64,000 bases of DNA, from positions 1,860,001 through 1,924,000 of the forward strand of contig OZ244914.1 of NCBI GenBank assembly GCA_965221795.1, read 5' to 3'. The notes below the pieces were generated by a model. The model had not been told where the DNA came from and did not search any database. It worked only from the letters and a program-made list of their open reading frames with translations. Of the stretch, positions 54,169-62,096 are shown one piece after another (positions within the stretch are counted from its first letter, which is position 1; each line of letters opens with the position of its first letter). The DNA is from VYFG01 sp965221795 (lineage in GTDB: Bacteria > Pseudomonadota > Gammaproteobacteria > Arenicellales > Poriferihabitantaceae). A program made the position numbers and the translations under genes.

Positions 54169-56283
54169 TCACGATGGCGGTTTGCGGGCGTTTCGCCCAC
54201 GGTGATAGACCAACACGGGGACGAACATGTCGTAGGCCTGCCACCGTTTCCGAGTTCCTGGCAGGGGCTGTTTCTTTCCCGGCACAAAGCCGGCGATGCC
54301 CGCGAGGGCGATGACGAAGGCCCGGAGGTCCGGGTCGGGATCGGGCGGTTCGGGGGAGCGGTGGATGTTCCGGTATGTCTGGTACTCGTTGCGGCAGTCC
54401 ACCGGATCGTCTCCCCCCACTGCCCGGGCCGGCAGTTGCGGGCAGTTGCGGGCAGTTGCGGGCCATGGCATTGAGGTCGTGGACATGACAGGCGGTGACC
54501 GCATCGAAGGCGAGGCACTTGCGCAGGTCGTTGGCGTGGTCGAACGGTCGGGTGGCGATGCGGGAGCCATTCTTGAGCACGCTGAACCAAGTCTCGATAT
54601 GCCAACGTGCCTCGTACCAGCGCACCACCCGGAGGGCCTGTTCCGGGCTGGCCTCGCCCTCCGTGGTCAGCAGCAGCCAGTGCAGGGGCGCTGGTCCCCG
54701 TGCTTCGGATCGGCATCCACTTCATCCGCACTGACTGCCAGCAGGGGGACCGGGGTCTGGTCGGGCTCGTCCTTCGGTGCCTTCAGCAGCACCGGACAGG
54801 CCCGCAGCGCCAGCCGCACGCGACGCGCCGGGCGTTTCCGCGGCCCGCCGCCGGCGTCGACGTCAATGACCTTTTCCGCCAGTACCGGCTGGTTCGCCAG
54901 ATGCTGCGGCAGCTTCTCGTCCCGTCCATCCGGCAGCTACACCCGACGCTTGCGGGAGCGGTTCGAACGCACCAGCAGGCCCGCGCCGGAGGTCCGCGCC
55001 CGGCGGATCAGCGGTCAGAGGTCTCCCTCCCGGTCGCAGACGGTCACCACCCGCGTGTGCGGACAGGCCTGCGACACTTCCCGCGCACGCTCCAGTCCAT
55101 CCAGCCAGCGCCGGGACTCCTTCCCGAACCCCGGGTCCCCTTCCTGCACCGAGCGGTCGGTTCTGCGGAATCCCGCCGCCATCGCATACACGCCGAGCGG
55201 ACGGCCCGTCTCGCTGATCGCCAGCCCGAAATGAGCCCGGATCCCCTGCGCCCCCTGGCCACGGCCGCCAATGCTCACCAGTCCTTCGGTCTGCTGCCGG
55301 CCGTGGTAGTTCAGGGACGTGGTGTCCTGTACTGCCAGCACCAGCGGCTCCGCCGCACAGCGCTCGACCCTCGAGGCCTGATGCGGTTCCAGAATGTGCG
55401 CCATCTCCACCTGCTCGTTCGACAGTAACCGGTAGGCCGCCCGGCGCTCCGTCGGCTGCGGGAACAGCACCGGCAGCGAGGCCCTGAGATGGGTCGTCCA
55501 AGCCCGGCCCATCGCCACAATGCGCGCCCGTACCCGCCCGTCCGGATGACGGCAGCGGGCATACTCCCTCTCCGCCCAGTGCGCATTCCCGGGCGGCAGG
55601 AACACCGGCCGCGGCGGCGGGATGGTCGCGGCCTCGCGGGCACACAGGACTTCCCGGAACCCCTCCGACAGCGGCTTCATCCAGACCGACTTCGGCTCCA
55701 CCGGGGCCGCCTGCCGGTCGGGCAGGCCCCGACTCAGGCCCGGGCAGTGCTCCCAGCCAGCGGCCGCGTAACTGCCGCCGCCGCGACCCTTTTCCAGGTA
55801 AGTATACGCCAGAACCGGAGCCACTGCGTACTGCGCCTGCCAGTCGGCAACCACCTGCTCCCGGGCCAGACGCAGCACCGCGGAGGCCAGACCGTGGACC
55901 CTCGGGATCAGCAGGAACCGATGGTTGCAGAGCACCCGCTGCAGGTTCCGGGCACGGGCGCAGACGTCCCAGCCAATCCATTCGTCCCGCGCCTTCTGGT
56001 GCCAGCTCGCCGCCGAAAACGCAATCCCGCCCAGGATCCCGTACCCGGCACTGTGAACCCAGTAACGGATCTGGGCCCCCGGCGGATGCCACGCCCTCAT
56101 CATCGCATCCCAGCGCCGCCGCTCCTCCCGGGAACCGGCAACCACCAGGGCGACGGGGCCTAGATCGGCCCGCCGCAGCCGCAGGCCCGACGGTCCGTCC
56201 AGCTCTCCCGCTCGCACAGCAGCCGGGCCAGCCCACCACGCGTCAACGGTCCCGGCACTGAACTGTCTCATGCCAATGTTCAT
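54169..56283 (-). pseudogene. DruA-like (DUF4338)/IS4 transposase fusion, broken
   Basis: The N-terminal ~190 residues (GPVALVVAGSREERRRWDAMMRAWHPPG, HSAGYGILGGIAFSAASWHQKARDEWIGW, NLQRVLCNHRFLLIPRVHGLASAVL, PVLAYTYLE) match the DUF4338/DruA domain. An IS4/Tn5-like DDE transposase follows (AVQDTTSLNYHGRQQTEGLVSIG, VVTVCDREGD, then VVRWYEARWHIETWFSVLKNGSRI). Lesions: TGA at the codon after REGDL (55015-55017, normally Trp), TAG at 54937-54939, a frameshift near 54690, and one in a 10-bp triplication (54431-54460). The C-terminal piece GFVPGKKQPLPGTRKRWQAYD is still readable. Confidence 0.8.
54431..54460. repeat. 10-bp tandem triplication within the transposase pseudogene
   Basis: Three exact copies of GGCAGTTGCG. 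A 10-bp unit shifts the frame by one per copy, and the coding frame changes across it, so slippage here is one cause of the gene's loss. Confidence 0.9.
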
Positions 56284-56476
56284 GTCGGGTATGATGGCAT
56301 GAACAGTTCGCGAAGTTAACAGTGTCTATATGAAAGGCTTGAATCCCATTTTGTTCTTCTTGATGGTTATCGGTCGGCAATTGTATAATGAAAGTATATC
56401 AAAATCACCATACACCCAAGAAGATGGGGAACTCTGATGTGGTATCAAGATTTTACCACTTGACCAGGCTTCGATC

Positions 56477-57148
56477 ATGGCATATGGCATAAAGTTACAT
56501 GTTTGGGGCGAATACGCCTGTTTCACCAGACCTGAAATGAAGGTCGAGCGGGTTTCCTATGACGTCATGACGCCGTCAGCGGCCAGGGGCATTCTGGAGG
56601 CGATACACTGGAAACCGGCCATCCATTGGGTGGTCGGTCGGATCCACGTGCTGAAACCTATCCGGTTCGAGACGCTGCGCCGCAACGAGCTTGGCGGGAA
56701 GGCATCTGCAAAAAATGTCCGCAATGCCATGAGACGTGGTTCCACAGAGGGGCTTTGTACTTTCATTGAAGAAGACCGGCAGCAGCGTGCGACTACCCTG
56801 TTGCGTGATGTGGCCTACATCATTGAAGCGCACTTCGAGTTGAACGATATGGCCGAAGAGGGGGATACCGAAGCCAAGCATCTGTCGATGTTCAATCGTA
56901 GAGCCTCCAAGGGGCAATGCTTCCATAGACCGTATCTCGGCACGCGGGAGTTTGCGGCCAATTTCGAACTGGTCGATGGCACGGAGCCCCAGTCGGCTTT
57001 GCCGGCAGATCAACAGAACCGGGATCTTGGCTGGATGTTGCATGATATCGACTACGGGAACGATATGACCCCGTATTTCTTTCGTGCGGAAATACGGAAC
57101 GGCGTGATTGAAGTTCCTCCGGTGGCATCGACGGAGGTCATTGCATGA
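56477..57148 (+). CDS. cas5c: Cas5c, pre-crRNA endonuclease of type I-C
   Basis: A 223-residue RAMP protein (Cas5d/Cas5c). In type I-C it replaces Cas6: it cuts repeat RNA and stays on the crRNA 5' handle. Recognisable stretches are MAYGIKLHVWGEYACFTRPEMKVERVSYDVMTPSAARGILEAIHWKPAIHW (N-terminal RRM) and FNRRASKGQCFHRPYLGTREFAANF, where the catalytic Lys/His-containing loop of Cas5d lies (K and H in SKGQCFHR). The start codon overlap with cas8c is ATGA. Confidence 0.95.
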   Translation: MAYGIKLHVWGEYACFTRPEMKVERVSYDVMTPSAARGILEAIHWKPAIHWVVGRIHVLKPIRFETLRRNELGGKASAKNVRNAMRRGSTEGLCTFIEEDRQQRATTLLRDVAYIIEAHFELNDMAEEGDTEAKHLSMFNRRASKGQCFHRPYLGTREFAANFELVDGTEPQSALPADQQNRDLGWMLHDIDYGNDMTPYFFRAEIRNGVIEVPPVASTEVIA

Positions 57149-58971
57149 CGGTCCTGCAGGCCCTGGTCCGGCGATACGACCGACTTGCAAAAGGGGAAGA
57201 TTCCGCCAGAAAGCCACCTAGGTATGGCTACTCCCTGGAAAAGATATCCTACGCTATTGTCCTGACTCCGGAAGGTGGCATTGTTGACGTCCAGCCTTTG
57301 CTGGATGTTTCCGGAAAGAAGCCCCGGCCATCATTGAGACCCGTTCCACAGGCAGTGGTGCGTTCATCGGGAATCGTCTCCAACTTTTTATGGGATAAAA
57401 CTGCCTATGTGCTCGGAGTGAAACGCGATGTGAAACCTGATGCAAGTACGGGCGAGATCATCGTATCCGAGAGGGAGCGCGAGAACTTTCGAGACCATAA
57501 CAGGAACTTGTTGCGGAAGGCTGACGATGAGGGACTGAAGGCATTTCTGAAATTTCTGGAAGTTTGGCGACCGGATCGGTTCGATGAATTGCGTAATACC
57601 GATGAAGTGCTGGACACGAATGTTGTCTTCAGGTTGGAAGGTCAGATGAAGTTTCTGCATGAACATCCTGCGGCTGATGAAATCTGGCAGAAACATTTGT
57701 CACTGAGAGCCGGGGAAAACGGTTCGGCCAAGCAATGCCTTGTCACTGGAGAAATCGAAACACCGGAAAGGGTACACGCAAAGATAAAGGGTGTGTTGGG
57801 AGCACAGTCTTCCGGCGCATCGATCGTGTCATTCAACCTGGATGCGTTTTCTTCTTATGGAAAGGCCCAGGGGGACAACGCGCCAGTATCGCATCGTGCC
57901 GCATTCGCCTATACGACGGTGCTGAATCACATGCTGACCCCAGGCAGCGGACGAAGCATTCGGATAGGTGACACCAGCACGGTTTTCTGGGCCGAAGCCT
58001 CCGGTGACGGGGTGGAAGCAGAAAGAGCCGAAGACCTGTTTTCCATGATACTTGAGCCATCTGTGACCGATGATTCGGAAGCTGAGAAGATATCGCAAAA
58101 ACTGGTATCCATATCCCTGGGCCGCCCCCTGTCGGACATAGATCCGAAACTGAACGAGGACGCCCGGTTTTATGTCCTTGGCTTGGCTCCTAACGCATCC
58201 CGGCTGTCGATTCGGTTCTGGGTTGAGGACAGTTTCGGCAATTTGGCCAGACGAGCCGTACAGCACTTCGAGGACCTCCGGATAGAACCGGCGCCGTGGA
58301 AAGTTCCGCCCGCGCCCTGGCGGCTTCTCCGTGAAACGGCTGCCCAAGGGAAGGGAGACAACATACAGCCCACGCTGAGCGGGGCGCTTATGCGATCGAT
58401 CCTGTATGGAGGCTGCTATCCGCGATCATTATTTGGCGCGGTCGTAGCCCGAATCCGGGCAGACAAGGAGATCAACGGAATCCGCGCTGCCATATGCAAA
58501 GCCTTCCTGGCCCGAAACTATCGTCTTGGATTTGAAACAGAGGATATACCCATGAGTCTTGACAATAGAGAACCCAATGCGGCCTATCGATTGGGGCGTA
58601 TATTTGCCGTTTACGAGGACATACAGCAGGCAGCCCAGGACGGGAGCACGAATACCACAATAAAGGATCAATATTTTGGCGCCGCCTCCGCTACGCCGGG
58701 TTCCGTATTCCCGATAATCGCCCGCAAGGCGATGCACCATTTGGCTTCCATCAGGAAAAAGGGCAAGGGTGGGCTGGCACATTGGTTCGAGACAGAAGTC
58801 GGATCCATTCTGGATGGTATGGCAACGTCCTTCCCGAAAAGCCTGAGACTTGAAGATCAGGGTAGGTTCGCAATCGGGTACTACCATCAGAAATCCAGCA
58901 AAAGAAACGCACCGAAGGAGCATGAACAACCGATCTCTCCCGAGGTCAATAGCATCAGCAACGAGGATTGA
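57145..58971 (+). CDS. cas8c: Cas8c (Csd1), large subunit of type I-C Cascade
   Basis: A 608-residue protein that recognises the PAM and opens the target. The Csd1 pattern is seen in MTVLQALVRRYDRLAKGEDSARKPPRYGYSLEKISYAIVL, FLWDKTAYVLGVKRD, IKGVLGAQSSGASIVSFNLDAFSSYGKAQGDNAPVSHRAAFAYTTVLNHML, and DTSTVFWAE. The C-terminal region (also the source of an internal small Cas11 in type I-C) begins around residue 480 (SLDNREPNAAYRLGRIFAVYEDIQQAA). An intact frame. Confidence 0.95.
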   Translation: MTVLQALVRRYDRLAKGEDSARKPPRYGYSLEKISYAIVLTPEGGIVDVQPLLDVSGKKPRPSLRPVPQAVVRSSGIVSNFLWDKTAYVLGVKRDVKPDASTGEIIVSERERENFRDHNRNLLRKADDEGLKAFLKFLEVWRPDRFDELRNTDEVLDTNVVFRLEGQMKFLHEHPAADEIWQKHLSLRAGENGSAKQCLVTGEIETPERVHAKIKGVLGAQSSGASIVSFNLDAFSSYGKAQGDNAPVSHRAAFAYTTVLNHMLTPGSGRSIRIGDTSTVFWAEASGDGVEAERAEDLFSMILEPSVTDDSEAEKISQKLVSISLGRPLSDIDPKLNEDARFYVLGLAPNASRLSIRFWVEDSFGNLARRAVQHFEDLRIEPAPWKVPPAPWRLLRETAAQGKGDNIQPTLSGALMRSILYGGCYPRSLFGAVVARIRADKEINGIRAAICKAFLARNYRLGFETEDIPMSLDNREPNAAYRLGRIFAVYEDIQQAAQDGSTNTTIKDQYFGAASATPGSVFPIIARKAMHHLASIRKKGKGGLAHWFETEVGSILDGMATSFPKSLRLEDQGRFAIGYYHQKSSKRNAPKEHEQPISPEVNSISNED

Positions 58972-58973
58972 AA

Positions 58974-59906
58974 ATGATTCAGAACCGCTACGACTTTGTG
59001 TATTTGTTTGACGTTGCCAACGGCAATCCGAACGGCGACCCGGACGCAGGCAATCTGCCCAGGCTGGACCCGGAAACCAACCTCGGGCTGGTATCCGACG
59101 TTTGTCTGAAGCGGAAAGTCCGCAACTTTGTGTCAATGACTAAAGGAAATGTTCCCGGGTACGAGATATTCGTTTCCGAGAGGGCGATCCTGGAGCTTCA
59201 ACAAAAGCGTGCGTGGGACGCCGTCATGCCGGGATCAACGGACAAGGAACGTGCAAAACTTCCCAAGGAAGAGGAAGATGCGAGAAAGATCACGCGATGG
59301 ATGTGTGACAATTTTTTTGATGTGCGCACCTTCGGGGCGGTGATGTCGACAAAGGGCGCGAATTGCGGACAGGTCCGGGGTCCGGTGCAGTTCGCATTCG
59401 GGCGATCCATAGAACCCATACTTCCTCTGGAAATATCCATAACCCGCATGGCTGCAACTACGCAGTCAGACGCTGAGTCCAAGGGCGACATCCGGACCAT
59501 GGGCCGAAAACACATCGTTCCCTACGGGCTTTACAGGGCGCACGGATACATCTCGGCCTGTCTGTCCGGTGATGAGCAGACGAAGGGCACGGGATTTTCC
59601 AAGGAAGATCTTGAATTGCTCTGGGCTGCTCTAGAACAGATGTTCGATCATGACCATTCCGCTGCCCGGGGCGAAATGTCGGCGCGTCGCCTGGTGATCT
59701 TCAAGCATGACAGCCCCATGGGTAATGCTTCCGCGGCAAAACTGTTTGAACGTGTAAGCGTGAAACGTGCATCCAATGGAGAAGAGTTTGAACCAGGAAG
59801 CCATGGTGCCGGAAACCTGCCTCCCTCAAGGTCATTTTCGGACTATGTTGTCCATGTTGACGATAAAGATATGCCTGCAGGGGTGCAGATAATCGAACGG
59901 TTCTGA
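58974..59906 (+). CDS. cas7c: Cas7c (Csd2), backbone subunit
   Basis: A 310-residue RAMP protein that forms the crRNA-coating filament. The opening YDFVYLFDVANGNPNGDPDAGNLPRLDPETNLGLVSDVCLKRKVRNFV is characteristic, as are RMAATTQSDAESKGDIRTMGRKHIVPYGLYRAHGYIS and DHSAARGEMSARRLVIFKHDSPMGNA. I choose ATG 58974 with GAGG seven bases upstream over a TTG six bases earlier. Two bases separate it from the cas8c stop. Confidence 0.96.
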   Translation: MIQNRYDFVYLFDVANGNPNGDPDAGNLPRLDPETNLGLVSDVCLKRKVRNFVSMTKGNVPGYEIFVSERAILELQQKRAWDAVMPGSTDKERAKLPKEEEDARKITRWMCDNFFDVRTFGAVMSTKGANCGQVRGPVQFAFGRSIEPILPLEISITRMAATTQSDAESKGDIRTMGRKHIVPYGLYRAHGYISACLSGDEQTKGTGFSKEDLELLWAALEQMFDHDHSAARGEMSARRLVIFKHDSPMGNASAAKLFERVSVKRASNGEEFEPGSHGAGNLPPSRSFSDYVVHVDDKDMPAGVQIIERF

Positions 59907-59909
59907 GAG

Positions 59910-60551
59910 TTGGCGAAACACTCCGGCCTTGTGGACAGGGAGGACGAACTGGTTCCGCTTTCGGCTCTTCAGCACTTCCTGTACTGCTCGAGGCAATGTG
60001 CGCTCATTCATAACGACCAATCCTGGGCGGAGAATAGATATACTGCGGAAGGTCGTCTGTTGCATGAACGGGTAGATGCCGGAGGTCGAGAAACCCGTGA
60101 CAATGTGACTGTCGAAAGGAGAGTCCTGATACGATCTTTCGAGCTTGGCGTCTCGGGCATTGCCGACGTGGTGGAGGTCCATCGCTCAGGCCGTCTCTTC
60201 CCGGTCGAATACAAAAGGGGGCGGCCAAAGGCTCACCAGGCCGATGAAGTTCAATTGTGCGCACAGGCGATGTGCCTGGAAGAGATGCTGGGGAGAGAAA
60301 TTCCGGCGGGTGCGTTGTTCTATGGAAAGAATCGTCGCCGAAAGAATGTGGTTTTCGACGCCGATCTGCGAGACCTGACCAAAAGAACGGCAAACGAGTT
60401 ACGGCAGATGCTCATTGAGCGCGTAACACCCCCACCTGAATACGCAGAGGGGAAATGCAACGCATGCTCTCTCAAGGACATCTGCCAGCCGCTTCGCCCC
60501 CGTGGCAAAGGTGTCGTTGACCGCTTACTTTCCGTTGCCATAGAAGTCTGA
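59910..60551 (+). CDS. cas4: Cas4 nuclease, adaptation factor
   Basis: A 213-residue RecB-like nuclease that trims prespacers and checks their PAM end. The Fe-S cysteines are in FLYCSRQCALIH and CNACSLKDICQ. Nuclease motifs are GIADVVEVH, FPVEYKRGRPKAHQADEVQLCAQAMCLEEML. The first start is TTG 59910; GTG 59930-region alternatives exist. The gene lies three bases after cas7c and 19 bp before cas1. Confidence 0.95.
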   Translation: MAKHSGLVDREDELVPLSALQHFLYCSRQCALIHNDQSWAENRYTAEGRLLHERVDAGGRETRDNVTVERRVLIRSFELGVSGIADVVEVHRSGRLFPVEYKRGRPKAHQADEVQLCAQAMCLEEMLGREIPAGALFYGKNRRRKNVVFDADLRDLTKRTANELRQMLIERVTPPPEYAEGKCNACSLKDICQPLRPRGKGVVDRLLSVAIEV

Positions 60552-60570
60552 CAAGAGGCTGACAGAGTTC

Positions 60571-61611
60571 ATGCGGCGGCACCTGAACACTCTATATGTG
60601 ACCAGTGAGGGTGCCTGGCTGCGCAAGGATGGAGAAAATGTGGTGGTCAAGGTGGAGGGGGTCGAACGCGGCAGGGTGCCTGTGCATCTGCTTGGTGGGA
60701 TTGTCTGTTTCGGATCTGTGGGTATTACACCAGCCCTGATGGGGCACTGTGCCGAGAATGGAATTTGCATTTCGCTGTTGGGACGCAATGGGCGGTTTCT
60801 CGCTCGTGTCGAAGGACCGGTCTCTGGCAATGTGCTTCTCAGGCGCCAGCAATACAGGTTGGCGGATGATCCAGATGGGACCGGATCGGTTGTCGGCAAT
60901 ATGTTGACGGGCAAGCTGCTGAACCAACGAACTGTTGTTCGCCGGGCCTTGCGCGATCATGGTGAAAAAATGCCAGATGAATCCCGCGAGCGGTTGCGAG
61001 CCTGTGAGCGTCGGCTGACCAATACGGCCCGCCGAAGCAGAAGGGTGGTTTCGACTGACAGATTGCGCGGAATCGAGGGCGAGGCTGCACAATCTTACTT
61101 TCACGTATTTTCCGATCTGGTGCGAAACGAAGATCCGGCATTTGAGTTCAAAGGCCGTTCGCGCCGACCGCCCCTTGATTCGGTAAACGCGCTTCTGTCG
61201 TTTCTTTACACCTTGCTGGCTCACGATTGCCGCTCCGCACTGGAATCAGTTGGTCTTGACCCATCCGTGGGTTTTTTGCATCGTGACCGACCCGGGCGAC
61301 CAGGTCTGGCGCTCGACCTGATGGAAGAACTTCGCCCCATGTTCGCCGATCGTCTGGTTTTGACTCTTATAAACCGGAAGCAGGTTTCTTCGAGGGAGTT
61401 CAAGACTTCGATAAGCGGAGCAGTCACTATGCGAGATGAGACAAGAAGCAAAATCCTGGTTGCCTACCAAGAGCGCAAGAAAGATGAAATCGTTCACCCA
61501 TTCCTTAAAGAGACTACTACTGTCGGACTGATTCCACATCTTCAGGCGAAGTTGATGGCTCAATTTGTTCGGGAGGATATTGATGGATACCCTCCCTTTC
61601 TATGGAAATAG
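60571..61611 (+). CDS. cas1: Cas1 integrase (type I-C)
   Basis: A 346-residue spacer integrase. N-terminal strand domain MRRHLNTLYVTSEGAWLRKDGENVVVKVEG; VCFGSVGITPALMGHCAENGICISLLGRNGRF. The metal-binding residues are in RGIEGEAAQSYFHVF (Glu), GFLHRDRPGRPGLALDLMEELRP (His, Asp and Glu). Normal length and intact. Together with Cas2 and Cas4 it should add spacers at the leader end of the array that follows. Confidence 0.96.
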   Translation: MRRHLNTLYVTSEGAWLRKDGENVVVKVEGVERGRVPVHLLGGIVCFGSVGITPALMGHCAENGICISLLGRNGRFLARVEGPVSGNVLLRRQQYRLADDPDGTGSVVGNMLTGKLLNQRTVVRRALRDHGEKMPDESRERLRACERRLTNTARRSRRVVSTDRLRGIEGEAAQSYFHVFSDLVRNEDPAFEFKGRSRRPPLDSVNALLSFLYTLLAHDCRSALESVGLDPSVGFLHRDRPGRPGLALDLMEELRPMFADRLVLTLINRKQVSSREFKTSISGAVTMRDETRSKILVAYQERKKDEIVHPFLKETTTVGLIPHLQAKLMAQFVREDIDGYPPFLWK

Positions 61612-61620
61612 ATACCTGTC

Positions 61621-61911
61621 ATGATGATGCTCATCACATACGATGTATCCACTGAAACCACGGCTGGACGCCGCCGGCTTCGACGGATTGCGCGCCTATG
61701 CCGGGATTATGGGCAGCGAGTACAGTATTCGGTCTTTGAATGCCAGCTGGCCCCAGCGCAGTGGGCAACACTTCGGGCTCGTCTTATCGACGAGATCAAT
61801 GAGGAGACGGACAGTCTTCGGTTTTACCGGCTTGGTGCAAACTGGCGGGGACGAATCGAACATATTGGCGCAAAGCCAGCCTATGACCCTGAAGGCCCCA
61901 TGGTCTATTAA
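61621..61911 (+). CDS. cas2: Cas2, adaptation complex subunit
   Basis: A 96-residue ferredoxin-fold protein: MMLITYDVSTETTAGRRRLRRIARLCRDYGQRVQYSVFECQL, with the conserved Asp in YDVS and the VQYSVFEC strand. The C-terminus IEHIGAKPAYDPEG is usual for type I-C. It lies 9 bp after cas1 and 185 bp before the first repeat. Confidence 0.96.
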   Translation: MMMLITYDVSTETTAGRRRLRRIARLCRDYGQRVQYSVFECQLAPAQWATLRARLIDEINEETDSLRFYRLGANWRGRIEHIGAKPAYDPEGPMVY

Positions 61912-62096
61912 TGAGTCTGCGCGAATATGTAGTGTTCGTCGGAATACATGTAGGTTCGCACAGACTCTAATTCATTGAAAATATTTCATAATCCATTTTC
62001 GATACGATGTCATTATAGGGGATTGCTTCTTAGCAAAGCGGGCTTCGCGCAATCTTTGCAGTTCCCCTCTCTTGATCAATGAGTTATCTTCTTGGC
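61912..62096 (+). promoter_or_regulatory. CRISPR leader
   Basis: 185 bp between cas2 and the first repeat, AT-rich in its first half, with no coding potential. By position it should hold the array promoter and the integration signals. A GCAAAGCGGGCTTCGCGC hairpin region is at about 62034-62053. Confidence 0.7.

Larger units (their letters stand above)
54135..56330. mobile_element. IS4-type element whose transposase carries a DruA-like domain
   Basis: A 2.2-kb element with imperfect inverted ends: TATGTACACAGTTGACTCCGG from 54135 and the reverse complement of the right end, TATAGACACTGTTAACTTCGC, to 56330 (about 70% matched). No target duplication is seen; the left end overlaps the right end of the IS5-type element. 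It ends about 150 bp before cas5c. The single transposase is on the minus strand and broken. Confidence 0.6.

Noticed and set aside
52671..56346. 10-bp direct repeat GCTTGAATCC on both sides of the IS5-IS4 stack
   Set aside because: One copy lies inside the hicB-like coding start and the flanks do not otherwise match, so it is probably chance rather than a target duplication.
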